DNA from: Ponticaulis koreensis DSM 19734
GTDB taxonomy: Bacteria; Pseudomonadota; Alphaproteobacteria; Caulobacterales; Hyphomonadaceae
NCBI RefSeq assembly: GCF_000420665.1
Contig: NZ_ATVJ01000001.1
Span: 310,001-374,000 of the forward strand
Length of the DNA stretch: 64,000 bases
Reading direction: 5' to 3'
Position numbers and translations under genes: made by a program
Notes under the pieces: generated by a model
Told to the model about the DNA's origin: nothing
The model's database searches: none
What the model saw: only the letters and a program-made list of their open reading frames with translations
In this document: in pieces, positions 26,498-36,974 of the stretch
How the letters are laid out: every line of letters begins with the position of its first letter
How positions within the stretch are numbered: the first letter of the stretch is position 1

Positions 26498-26953
26498 TTA
26501 GGCCTCCAGAACGGCTTGCATTTTCGCTATCGCGGCAGTCCACCCTGCTGCAACGTCGTCGAGAATTTCACTGCCAGAAACCGCCGCCGTCTGCAGCGTC
26601 ACCACCATATGAGTGCCATCCCCGTCAGGCGCGATGCTGACAGACACCTGACTGACGCCCTGCACCTGATCTTCCGACTTGATGATTTCGGTATAGATAA
26701 TCTGCTCGTCAGTCGCGATATGGTGATAAATGCCCACCACCTCAGCCACGATATAATCTCCCACAAGGCAGAGCGACACGTCTTTCCCACCTACAGAGAA
26801 ATCATCTTCGGTGTAGCGGATCACCACATCATCAGACGGTGAATTCCATTTTGCCCGCTGCTCCAGATCAGCCCACGCAGCAAACACGCGTGCCGGACTG
26901 ACGTTGAAATGTTTTTCCAGAACCGACGTTCTGTGCTGCATAAGTGCGGTCAT
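26498..26953 (-). CDS. SRPBCC (AHSA1-like) domain protein
   Basis: A 151-residue protein of the START/AHSA1 superfamily: KHFNVSPARVFAAWADLEQRAKW at the N-terminus and GWTAAIAKMQAVLEA at the C-terminus. Such proteins often bind hydrophobic ligands. Its ATG overlaps the stop of the upstream ArsR gene by four bases (ATGA), the standard ArsR-SRPBCC pairing, and GGGGAC lies five bases before it. Confidence 0.85.
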   Translation of the reverse strand: MTALMQHRTSVLEKHFNVSPARVFAAWADLEQRAKWNSPSDDVVIRYTEDDFSVGGKDVSLCLVGDYIVAEVVGIYHHIATDEQIIYTEIIKSEDQVQGVSQVSVSIAPDGDGTHMVVTLQTAAVSGSEILDDVAAGWTAAIAKMQAVLEA

Positions 26954-27294
26954 GTTTCGTCCCCTTCCTTGAACATGGCATCCATCCGGCCCAGCCGGTT
27001 CTGCCACCCTTTTTCATACTCATTGATCCACCCCGACAGCCGGGCGAGCGCCTTCTGATCGAGCGAGCAGATACGCTTGCGCCCTTCCTTTCGCGTGATG
27101 ATCAGCCCACCGGCTTCCAGCACTTTCAAATGCTTCATGAAGCTTGGCAGCGCCATCTCGAACGGTTCGGCAAGCTCTGTAGCTGCCGCCTCCCCCTGAT
27201 GAAGCCTCGCAATCACGGCCCGCCGCGTTGTATCGGCGAGCGCATGAAACCCGAGATCAATCTGACTTTGCGTAGATGAATTAAAGTTAGCCAT
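26950..27294 (-). CDS. ArsR-family winged-helix repressor
   Basis: A 114-residue regulator from ATG 27294 (an upstream frame start at 27321 lies before the predicted promoter's -10). The winged helix is seen in FHALADTTRRAVIARLHQG, and the recognition region in MALPSFMKHLKVLEAGGLI. It lacks the cysteine metal sites of ArsR/SmtB, as is usual for members paired with SRPBCC proteins. The start has no Shine-Dalgarno and sits at the predicted transcription start, so the message may be leaderless. TTAGC/GCTAA dyads at the promoter suggest autoregulation. Confidence 0.85.
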   Translation of the reverse strand: MANFNSSTQSQIDLGFHALADTTRRAVIARLHQGEAAATELAEPFEMALPSFMKHLKVLEAGGLIITRKEGRKRICSLDQKALARLSGWINEYEKGWQNRLGRMDAMFKEGDET

Positions 27295-27341
27295 AAAGCT
27301 AAGTATCAGCACGGCGCACACCCGTCAAGATAGTTAGCTAA
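27287..27341 (-). promoter_or_regulatory. Promoter and candidate auto-operator of the arsR-type gene
   Basis: On the minus strand TTGACG (plus 27323-27328) is followed, after 17 bases, by TACTTA (27300-27305), and the ATG begins six bases later. The dyad TTAGC-N6-GCTAA overlaps the -10 and start codon (around 27287-27302), and a second palindrome, TTAGCTAA (27334-27341), lies just upstream of the -35. The arrangement fits repression by the encoded ArsR protein. Confidence 0.55.
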
Positions 27342-27360
27342 TTGGCTTTGTATTATTCGA

Positions 27361-28731
27361 TTAGTCGTTCTGGGACGGTGCGGTCTCGACTGGCTCTGGC
27401 GCATCAGCATCCGGTTCTTCGTCGTCGCCGTCCTCGGTGCTGGTTTCGCTCGCAGGCTCTTCGACCATCACCTCGATCACTTCACCGTCTTCCACCGCAT
27501 AGGCAGGCCTGAAGCGCGGGAAAGCGCCGGGCGCCTGATTATCCTCAGGCATGTCGCGCGGCACAAATACCAGCGGGTCGACCTCATCACCAATGCGAAG
27601 CGGCGCGGTAAGAAGATGGCCGACATCCAGCACAATGCCCCGTGTGGCATCATAGTTTCTGACCAGCGCATTCTCATTGAGGATGGCACTGCCCAGATGG
27701 CCAACAATGTCTGGCGCCGTCAGGAAGCTTGAATGACGCATACGGTCACCGCCCGGCACATCCGTCAGGTCCAGCACAGTGATGCCGCCAGCTTCCTGCA
27801 AACGCTCCAGCACTTCAGGGCTGGTCGGGTCCGTACCACCAAGGCGGGAGGCACCTGCAATCAGCCGCGAAAACCAGAGCGCGCGATCATCCTGCGTGAC
27901 CAGAATGGTGAAAGGCGGACGGTCCGGACCGAGCGTTTCCATCTGCCGCCAGAACACATCCACATCCAGATCGGGAGACGCCAGGACCACATTTGTGATC
28001 TTATCATTCAACCCGCCATTCCGGATGGAATACTGGCGAAGCGCTTCCATAGTGAGCCAACTGCCCATAGAGTGCGCGAATATAGTGATGTCCCGCACTT
28101 CTTCGCGGTTGGCGATGCCGGTGATCAGATTTTCCAGATCATCACGCGAGTAATTGGCGCTCTCACGGTCATAGAGATATCCGTTCAACCGCCCGCTGGA
28201 TGGCCATGCAAACAGGACAGACGCCTGACGCATACCGGAATCGAGCTTCATCTGCGCAAGGCCGAACACAGCCGCATCGAAGGTCACATTATAGCCGTGC
28301 ACAAAAATCAGCACGCTGCCGTCTTCGACCTGTTGGCCGAACCATGAGCTCACACGCTCGGTCGGATTCTCGCCGATATAATCAATGCTGTTGGTGACGA
28401 AATGCTCGTTAGCGTCCAGTCTCGACCCGTCATGCGGCAGTTCGAGACGCCCCGTCTGGTGATCAGGCGGCGCAGCGATGTTGATGATAGAAATCTCGCC
28501 TCTTGGAGACCGCTCGCCGGAATAGACAACGCCCGGCTCATCAGAACGGGCCCGCGTTGATACCACCAGCACGCTCGCGGACTCACGCGTTTCCTCATTG
28601 GGAACCGGCGTCACCACCAACCTGTTCTTCGGCCCAGAAATGCAGGCCGACAGGCTGAGTGCCGCAAGAACGACAGGAAAGAAACGCGAAAGCGGCGTAC
28701 GTCTGAACTTCATCCCTGATCTATGCATCAC
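27361..28731 (-). CDS. DUF900-type alpha/beta hydrolase lipoprotein
   Basis: A 456-residue exported protein; a lipobox (LSAC) follows a basic hydrophobic leader near residue 30. The hydrolase core is LIFVHGYNVTFDAAVFGLAQ, FAWPSSGRLNGYLYDRESA and the elbow FAHSMGSWLTMEAL, as in the DUF900 esterase-like family. The C-terminal 70 residues are acidic and low complexity (Asp/Glu/Pro-rich). Substrate unknown. Divergent from the DMT transporter. Confidence 0.82.
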   Translation of the reverse strand: MMHRSGMKFRRTPLSRFFPVVLAALSLSACISGPKNRLVVTPVPNEETRESASVLVVSTRARSDEPGVVYSGERSPRGEISIINIAAPPDHQTGRLELPHDGSRLDANEHFVTNSIDYIGENPTERVSSWFGQQVEDGSVLIFVHGYNVTFDAAVFGLAQMKLDSGMRQASVLFAWPSSGRLNGYLYDRESANYSRDDLENLITGIANREEVRDITIFAHSMGSWLTMEALRQYSIRNGGLNDKITNVVLASPDLDVDVFWRQMETLGPDRPPFTILVTQDDRALWFSRLIAGASRLGGTDPTSPEVLERLQEAGGITVLDLTDVPGGDRMRHSSFLTAPDIVGHLGSAILNENALVRNYDATRGIVLDVGHLLTAPLRIGDEVDPLVFVPRDMPEDNQAPGAFPRFRPAYAVEDGEVIEVMVEEPASETSTEDGDDEEPDADAPEPVETAPSQND

Positions 28732-28814
28732 CGGTGAACACTGTTCAATCGAAGAAGTTCCACATCAACCGCACGTGATTTGCTGTAGGGGCTTTGCTGA
28801 CCAATAGTCAGCCC

Positions 28815-29663
28815 ATGCCTTCAACCCTTCGCATCCTCCTTCTTGGCAGCCTTGCTATGATAGCCTTTGCTGCCAATTCGGTGCTGGCGCGCTTTGCCCT
28901 TGTCGATGGCGCGAGCGGCGCGTGGAGCTTCACACTCATCCGCCTTATCTCCGGCGCGCTGGCGCTCGCGCTTCTGGTACGCCTGAAGGTGAAAGGCACC
29001 GGCAGCTGGAAAGGTGCAGCGAGCCTGCTCGTCTATGTGGCGGGCTTCAGCTATGCCTATCTGGCGCTTGGCGCAGGCTTTGGCGCGCTGGTCCTGTTCG
29101 CCGTTGTTCAGTTCACCATGGTCGGCTGGGCGCTGAAGACAGGTGAGCGACTATCCGCCCTGCAATGGGCAGGCCTGATTGCGGCATTCGGCGCGCTCGT
29201 CTGGCTGTTATCGCCAAGCCTCAGCGCGCCATCTTCCGGATTTGCGATACTTGCCATGATGGCCGCCGGCATGGGCTGGGGCGCTTACTCGCTGATCGGC
29301 CGGTCCAGCAAAGCGCCAACGCGCGACACAGCCGGAAACTTTCTCCGCGCCAGCCTGATCGCCCTTCTCCTGACGCCTCTTATCTTCCTCGCACACACCG
29401 AAGCCATGCCGGGCAATACAGCGATTGCCGCAGCCCTCGCCTCTGGCATCATCACATCAGGTATCGGATATGCGATCTGGTACGGCGTCCTGCCCGCTCT
29501 CGGCCGTGCGCAGGCCGGTATCTTACAGCTCACCGTTCCCGCGATCGCAGCCCTTGGCGGAGTGCTTTTCCTGAGCGAGCCGCTGACGCTCCGCCTTGCC
29601 CTGTCTGCCACCATCATCCTCACCGGCGTAGGCCTCGCCACGCTCCGCCGACAGCCGCGCTGA
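28815..29663 (+). CDS. DMT-superfamily (EamA) transporter
   Basis: About ten hydrophobic helices in two EamA repeats over 282 residues (AFAANSVLARFALVDGASG in the first, GIITSGIGYAIWYGVLPALG in the second). Members export metabolites or take up small organic compounds; the substrate is unknown. The start is uncertain: a TTG at 28794 lies only two bases after AGGGG, while the ATG at 28815 begins directly before helix 1 but lacks a clear ribosome site. The TPP riboswitch begins shortly after the stop. Confidence 0.8.
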   Translation: MPSTLRILLLGSLAMIAFAANSVLARFALVDGASGAWSFTLIRLISGALALALLVRLKVKGTGSWKGAASLLVYVAGFSYAYLALGAGFGALVLFAVVQFTMVGWALKTGERLSALQWAGLIAAFGALVWLLSPSLSAPSSGFAILAMMAAGMGWGAYSLIGRSSKAPTRDTAGNFLRASLIALLLTPLIFLAHTEAMPGNTAIAAALASGIITSGIGYAIWYGVLPALGRAQAGILQLTVPAIAALGGVLFLSEPLTLRLALSATIILTGVGLATLRRQPR

Positions 29664-29694
29664 TGCCCCTTCCCAAATCAGAGCAACTGAACTA

Positions 29695-29848
29695 GGTTTA
29701 CCCCAATATCCGAGGGGCGCCGGTGCACCGGCTGAGATCCTGTTTGCCATTCAGAAAAAGTGGAAACCGCTTTTTCGCCCGGAATGACAAACCGCTGAAG
29801 AAGAGCACCCTTTGAACCTGATCCGGTTTAGACCGGCGTAGGAACGGA
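29695..29848 (+). promoter_or_regulatory. TPP (THI-box) riboswitch
   Basis: The conserved thiamine pyrophosphate aptamer is clear: GAGGGGCGCC, GGCTGAGATC, ACCCTTTGAACCTGATC, P5 stem CCGG-loop-CCGG, and GCGTAGGAACGG. P1 can form from TCCG (29709-29712) and CGGA (29845-29848). An enlarged P3 side arm (29740-29792) includes AAAAAG/CTTTTT and GTGG/CCGC pairing. It precedes a PH-like gene and thiC. The AGGAA that would act as ribosome site for the first gene (29840-29844) lies inside the aptamer's 3' strand, suggesting direct control of translation. Confidence 0.93.
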
Positions 29849-29853
29849 ATGAG

Positions 29854-32402
<2,549 letters not shown>

Positions 32403-32470
32403 CGGACGTTTCCTGTCTCCGAAACTTATCAACGGCGCGAACCACACAGGCTCAGTTGATTTATCGGCGC

Positions 32471-33556
32471 CTAAAAGAAGAAGCCTAGCAAATTGACGGC
32501 GGCCGAGACTAGGCCGTCCCAGTTTGCATACGTCACCGCTGCAACCGCAGCAGGGCCCGCTGTTTTTCCCGCGGATTTCGCGAATTCTTTTGCAAAGGTA
32601 TCGATCAGTCCGCCAAACCAGCTGAGCACGCGCCCAACCATTCTACCAACCGCCGTCAACGCACGCCAAAGCTTGGTCGTTACGGCTGATTGGGACTGCG
32701 CCTGCTCCTCAATTGTTTCCAACTCTCTGGCAATATCTTCCAGCTCCTCCTGATCTAGTGGCAACTCTTCCAGTTCCTCAGGAGGGTTGTTGTGACCCAT
32801 GCCGACGGATGCACTCTGCAAGCGGTCGATAAAAGACCTCGCGCGAGCAACTTCAGATTTAATGGCGCCCGTTTTTAAATCAGCAAGCTTTTTGCCAACC
32901 ACGTCCGGGTACGACCATTGGTAATCATCGACCAATCGCCGCTCATTAGGTACCCAAATGTGGCCTATTGCTTCTATCTCTGCGACTGCATTATCGACTT
33001 CGTCTTCATCGACGTCATCGAGAAATGTCTGTGGAATAATGTCGCCAGCATAGTAGGGGCCGCCCCAGATATAGAAGTAGTCGCCTTCATCTCTTGGAGT
33101 GGAGTTCGCAGGGTCCTCGTAGTTAAACAGAAACCATTGCACCATCTCGGCCACTCGTTGTTCTCTGGTCATAGCTGACAAGTCAGGAACGGCACTTGGA
33201 TCTCGCAGCTCAAGTCCAGTCGAAATTCGCGTGGCAAAATATTCTGGCGGTCCGTAGAAATCCACGAACCTTCGTTGATCTGTCGGCCAATTATCTTTCA
33301 ATGCTTGGTAAACACTCGCGACCCATTCAGAATCACTTGCGGCGTCGACCCCCACATACCCCGATGCGGTGAAGCTTTCGAAGTAAACCGCCACACCATC
33401 TAAGTTTCTATTCCCAATGTTTGGCTCCGACGACAGGTAAGCCTGTCCGCTCGTGTCTACACGAATTTGGTGCGTGGTTCCGTCGTCCTCAACAGAAGCC
33501 AGCAACCTCGCAACATTAAAGAGCGTGAATTCTTGCGGGTCGTTCAGATTTATCAT
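32471..33556 (-). CDS. Unknown protein with GHNNPPE motif and hydrophobic C-terminus
   Basis: A 361-residue acidic protein, no signal peptide. Its first half is globular and Tyr/Trp-rich (YFYIWGGPYYAGDIIPQ), followed by SVGMGHNNPPEELEELPL near residue 255, a Gln/Glu helix, and a C-terminal region with an amphipathic/hydrophobic stretch ending LLGFFF. The GHNNPPE motif is seen in uncharacterised alphaproteobacterial proteins. It is the second gene of a two-gene unit with the zinc-ribbon protein (52 bases between). Base composition is more AT-rich than the flanks, suggesting acquisition. Function unknown; an accessory effector at the membrane is possible. Confidence 0.65.
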   Translation of the reverse strand: MINLNDPQEFTLFNVARLLASVEDDGTTHQIRVDTSGQAYLSSEPNIGNRNLDGVAVYFESFTASGYVGVDAASDSEWVASVYQALKDNWPTDQRRFVDFYGPPEYFATRISTGLELRDPSAVPDLSAMTREQRVAEMVQWFLFNYEDPANSTPRDEGDYFYIWGGPYYAGDIIPQTFLDDVDEDEVDNAVAEIEAIGHIWVPNERRLVDDYQWSYPDVVGKKLADLKTGAIKSEVARARSFIDRLQSASVGMGHNNPPEELEELPLDQEELEDIARELETIEEQAQSQSAVTTKLWRALTAVGRMVGRVLSWFGGLIDTFAKEFAKSAGKTAGPAAVAAVTYANWDGLVSAAVNLLGFFF

Positions 33557-33608
33557 TTAGACAAATTTCCTAAAGACAGCTGTTCAGACATCATTGCGAA
33601 CTGAGACC

Positions 33609-34793
33609 CTATTCTAATCTTGTCACGGGCGGAGCAGTGTCGAATCCATCACCACTAGACTGCATAAACTGATGAAAGAAAACGCTTGCTATGACCGACT
33701 GTGGACAATTGAAGTCACGTCGGGATTTTCTTAACTCCCAACCTTCTGCTACAAATTTATCAACTTTCCGATCGAATATTCCTCTACAGACCGCGTGTGC
33801 TTGGCGATCCGGAATTCCTTTTGTTGCCATGAAGTCAACAGTATCGCGCGCACTTTGCCAGAGAAGATTACAAACTTGAGCAGGACAGAATTTTTTCAAT
33901 GCGCGTCGAATAATTTGATCCAAACGCTCGTCTGATCGATCTGCTTCCAAATACCTTTGTTTCAGCAAATAGCCGAAATAGTGGAGACATTCTTGCACGC
34001 AAATCGCGATCCAAAAATGATCAACATCATCATACCAATGCTCAGGCCAATTTCCTGAGCTCACTATTTCTTCCAGACCGAAAACGAATTGTTTGCGCTC
34101 TTCGAGCGAATTCGCTGGCATGAATTCCCAGCTCACAGCTGTTGGGCGATATTGTACGACCTGGGTCAAATCTTCAGAAAATATAAGAGAGCTCTCGTCG
34201 CTACTGAGTCCAATTTCCAAAAACCCTCTATGATACAGAAGCTCGACGGATTGTTTCGTGTACGTTTCACTAGGTCCCAGAGGGACCGGCGAAGTTTGAA
34301 AAGGTGACACCCCTGCATAATCTGGTCCCACAGAGTGGCGCACGAGACCGAGAATCCCAACTGCAACTTCGAACTGAACATCTGAGGGCGCAATGTCGAT
34401 TCTCCATGAACGCTGTACCGCTTGCACAGCGGCCTCAATGCGTTCCTTGTGTAATAGAGTCTGTTCCGCTCTCCACGACTTGCAGCCTCCGCACCGGCAA
34501 GGTTCTCTCTTACCATGTCCGCAGCTTGGGCAGAACGCGCGAGGCGTTTGCCAACTGTATCCCGTTCGACTCCCACGCGCGACTACCAACTTCTCGTCCA
34601 AGCAATATGGGCAGTGTTCTGGCAGTATTTCTGGCGGTAGGATCGATGAAAGCTTAGATGGCGTAACTGCCAATTCATATTTTTCGATCAAGTCTGAAAC
34701 TGGAACATCAGTTTCGAAATACTCCAAAAGCAGTTGAGAAATTTCTTCCTCTGAAAGGTGGGCCAGTCGTTTGTCCTGCAGTGAATTTCTCAT
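33609..34793 (-). CDS. HTH/zinc-ribbon protein of unknown function
   Basis: A protein of 394 residues from ATG 34793; the longer frame upstream (to 35000) overlaps the divergent gene and is not used. Residues 14-52 look like a helix-turn-helix (EEEISQLLLEYFETDVPVSD and on to LSSILPP). A cysteine cluster follows: CPYC (61-64), CPSC (88-91) and CRCGGC (99-104), probably two zinc sites. The remaining 290 residues are helical with no recognised domain. No Shine-Dalgarno is visible; the ATG lies at the predicted transcription start. Upstream partner of the GHNNPPE gene. AT-rich compared with neighbours. Confidence 0.7.
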   Translation of the reverse strand: MRNSLQDKRLAHLSEEEISQLLLEYFETDVPVSDLIEKYELAVTPSKLSSILPPEILPEHCPYCLDEKLVVARGSRTGYSWQTPRAFCPSCGHGKREPCRCGGCKSWRAEQTLLHKERIEAAVQAVQRSWRIDIAPSDVQFEVAVGILGLVRHSVGPDYAGVSPFQTSPVPLGPSETYTKQSVELLYHRGFLEIGLSSDESSLIFSEDLTQVVQYRPTAVSWEFMPANSLEERKQFVFGLEEIVSSGNWPEHWYDDVDHFWIAICVQECLHYFGYLLKQRYLEADRSDERLDQIIRRALKKFCPAQVCNLLWQSARDTVDFMATKGIPDRQAHAVCRGIFDRKVDKFVAEGWELRKSRRDFNCPQSVIASVFFHQFMQSSGDGFDTAPPVTRLE

Positions 34794-34799
34794 GCAATC

Positions 34800-34828
34800 A
34801 TTTAGATTGAAATTAAATACGAAATCAA
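34800..34828 (-). promoter_or_regulatory. Candidate promoter of the zinc-ribbon gene
   Basis: On the minus strand TTGATT (plus 34823-34828) and CTAAAT (34800-34805) are separated by 17 bases, with the ATG six bases after the -10. Transcription would begin at or next to the start codon, in line with the missing ribosome site. Confidence 0.45.
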
Positions 34829-34892
34829 CGAGATGATTTTGATCTCCCCAAAAACTTATCCCCCTTCTCATCCGCGAGCCTAAACTTGGCGG

Positions 34893-35477
34893 ATGATCAC
34901 CGCGCCTGCCTTTGACATGCTCCACACCCTGCCCGGCCCGAGCCGGGTGGTCGGGCTGTTTCTGGCGCGGCTGCTGAGCTATCTGCTCCGCCTCCATCAT
35001 GCGGGCCAGACAGTGGTGCCCGCCGAGATCGTCTCTATGGTGCGCTCAGCCGATGCGATGGTGGAGGCTTCCATCCGTTATCTTGCGGCCGGTCAGCTCA
35101 CCGCGGCCGGATGCCCCGCGGCGGCTGAGGCTCTGCGTTCAACCCTTGAAGCCCTCACCCCTGCCGCCCCTGACACTTTTGCTGAGCCCGCTTCCCCTGC
35201 GGAGCTGATCGAGCAGCTTCAAACCACAATCGACACCTTTGAGCGCGCTGAGGCGTTGGCGCGCGAGCTTGCCTGCCTGATGCTCTGCGTGCATTGCCTT
35301 ATCACCCCGTGGCAGCGCGGCCCGCGACTTCACACCGGCGTCGAACACTCCGCGACGCTCCAGCCCCGTAGACCGGGCGTCACTCCACCAACAACCATCA
35401 GGGTTGCCCGTGGCCCGCCCATTCACGCGCCCAACCTCTGGCCATCGCCCGAGCCTCAAATACGGCTCGCCGCGTAG
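34893..35477 (+). CDS. Ala/Leu-rich hypothetical protein
   Basis: A 194-residue protein, alanine- and leucine-rich and helical in its first 140 residues (LARLLSYLLRLHHAG, AEALRSTLEALTPAAPD), with a Pro/Arg-rich tail that may be degenerate. Composition and codon use match the GC-rich chromosome rather than the AT-rich pair next to it. No ribosome site was found. No family recognised; it could be a remnant. Confidence 0.5.
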   Translation: MITAPAFDMLHTLPGPSRVVGLFLARLLSYLLRLHHAGQTVVPAEIVSMVRSADAMVEASIRYLAAGQLTAAGCPAAAEALRSTLEALTPAAPDTFAEPASPAELIEQLQTTIDTFERAEALARELACLMLCVHCLITPWQRGPRLHTGVEHSATLQPRRPGVTPPTTIRVARGPPIHAPNLWPSPEPQIRLAA

Positions 35478-35831
35478 GGTGTCATTAGGCTGAAAGCCGT
35501 AATGCACCAGAACGCCTCCCCTTCCATGGTGGATTACGCGTGCGCTAATCCACCCTACAAATCCCCACATCACGCCCCCCGCGCGACAGAGACCGCTCTG
35601 TGGCGATAAGTGTGTTGGGGTTTTTGTGAGTTTTGCTCGGGCTTGTCGCTTCGCTCGCCCTGCGCCTGCGCGGTCGCTTGTTTGGTGTGGCCAGAACTTA
35701 GTTCTGCGCGGCAGCCCTGAGCGCGTTCTATGTGAGCCGAAGGCTCACGAGAACAAACAATAAAAAGCCCCGAACTCATCAATCCAAACCAGACATTGCA
35801 CCGGTTCGCTGACAGGCGTATCTCCCTTCCC
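35478..35831. other. Gene-free stretch with hairpins and a dispersed-type repeat
   Basis: No convincing gene. It holds the GGTGGATTA dyad described separately and a perfect hairpin GTGAGCC (35731-35737) / GGCTCAC (35741-35747). A minus-strand 91-codon frame (35570-35845) overlaps slyX and has no ribosome site or family features. Confidence 0.6.
35528..35554. repeat. GGTGGATTA inverted repeat (REP-like)
   Basis: GGTGGATTA (35528-35536) and TAATCCACC (35546-35554) form a perfect 9-bp stem with a GC-rich loop, followed by CTAC. Palindromes of this kind (GTAGGGTGGATTA...) recur between genes in many proteobacteria. Only one copy was noticed here. Confidence 0.55.
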
Positions 35832-36044
35832 ATGACCGACACCACATCCCGCCTCGACGAGCTTGAAATGCGTGCTGCCCATCAGGAGCAGACGATTGAG
35901 GATCTCAACACCGCCATTACCGAGCAGTGGAAGATTATCGAGCGTATGGAGCGCCAGCTGGCGGCGCTGCGTGACCGTGTCGCTGATGCCGAGCTTTCGG
36001 CGGGTGAGGCCGCGCCTGTCGACCGGCCTCCGCCGCATTGGTAG
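35832..36044 (+). CDS. slyX: SlyX-family protein
   Basis: A 70-residue coiled-coil protein with the SlyX pattern: RLDELEMRAAHQEQTIEDLN, then ITEQWKIIERMERQLAALRDRV and a C-terminal PPPHW tail. Function is unknown in the family. The ATG at 35832 gives the standard start MTDTTSRLDELE; a frame start 12 codons earlier is not used. Confidence 0.88.
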   Translation: MTDTTSRLDELEMRAAHQEQTIEDLNTAITEQWKIIERMERQLAALRDRVADAELSAGEAAPVDRPPPHW

Positions 36045-36660
36045 AGTTTCTTATCTCACGCCAGTTCGCTTTGCTCACGGTTTCCCTTCTTCGTTCTCGC
36101 GAGGCAAGTCTCGCATAGAACAGGCTCAAGGCTGATGGCGGATATTCGCCCGTTGCCTGGTCGGGCTCTGGCGAGCCCAACCCAGACATTCGTTCGAGAC
36201 CTCACAAGCAACCGCTTAAGCGTAGCAGGGCCGAGCCTGTGCGAAACAATGTAGGCAGGCCAAATAAACCAATCACCTGAATTCAGAAAAACGAAAAATA
36301 AAACCAAATAAAATAATGTATCTCACAGGTCGGAAATTATTTTTATTTCGACCGGTGCAAAATATTAATCAGCGCCTATATATATTAAACACTGATGAGT
36401 ATTTCAGCTCATCTGAAAGACCGGAACATTTTCGGCATTTACGGAAACGACCCCAGAAAGACCCGCTGACCGTACCTGGACTGGCCGCTTTACCGCGCCG
36501 TCAACTGTCGCGCCCGTCTTCTGGACATTTTCGCAGCCCGCTTCAGCCATTCTAAGGCAGAGGCCGCTGCACCTCTCCGGACCCGTGCCGTCTCATGACA
36601 TGCGCGCCAGGCCCGGAAGAGCATATCGGAGCCAAGGCTTCGATCACGAAAGACAAAGAC
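36045..36660. other. AT-rich non-coding region with two hairpins
   Basis: About 0.6 kb without a supportable gene. From 36285 to 36395 it is strongly AT-rich. A stem GGTCGGAA / TTTCGACC (36328-36335 with 36346-36353, one G-T pair) and a second stem GATGAG (36394-36399) / CTCATC (36408-36413) lie about 40 bases apart. These could be parts of a promoter/leader or a small RNA. Minus-strand frames here (for example 36056-36307) lack family features. Confidence 0.4.
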
Positions 36661-36843
36661 ATGACGATTATCACTTACAAAAATCCGCGCAGCCCGAACG
36701 CTGTAAAAGGCAGCCTCGCCGAGCAGGCGTTCGCGCCGCGTGCTGTAAAGTTGGCCTCAACCCCTTCAAAGCCTAAACGGCAACAGGCGGAAAAACGCCT
36801 TTGCGGAACGCTCACCCTGTTTCACCCGGCCACGGCCAGTTGA
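36661..36843 (+). CDS. Possible 60-residue basic protein
   Basis: A short frame starting MTIITYKNPRSPNAVKGSLA, then lysine-rich (STPSKPKRQQAEKR). The start has only a weak purine-rich stretch upstream. Codon composition is similar to real genes, but there is no family match and nothing else to support it. Confidence 0.25.
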   Translation: MTIITYKNPRSPNAVKGSLAEQAFAPRAVKLASTPSKPKRQQAEKRLCGTLTLFHPATAS

Positions 36844-36974
36844 ACCGTTCAGCCCGCGCAGACATCCGGTTTGCGCAGGCTGACGCTCCACCGAACGCGC
36901 CGCCCAATAGCCGCTCAGTCTCATACCCGGCTCAAGGCGCAGACTTTTCTATCAGAGTGCACTGGACCCTTCTC

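Noticed and set aside
35570-36307. Minus-strand frames of 84-91 codons around slyX
   Set aside because: They overlap slyX or non-coding repeats, have no ribosome site and look like chance frames in GC-rich sequence.
36391-36420. CTGATGAG followed by GAAA, like a hammerhead ribozyme core
   Set aside because: The bases of the CTGATGAG core themselves pair with CTCATC, there is no independent stem II, and no matching stem III with a cleavage site was found.
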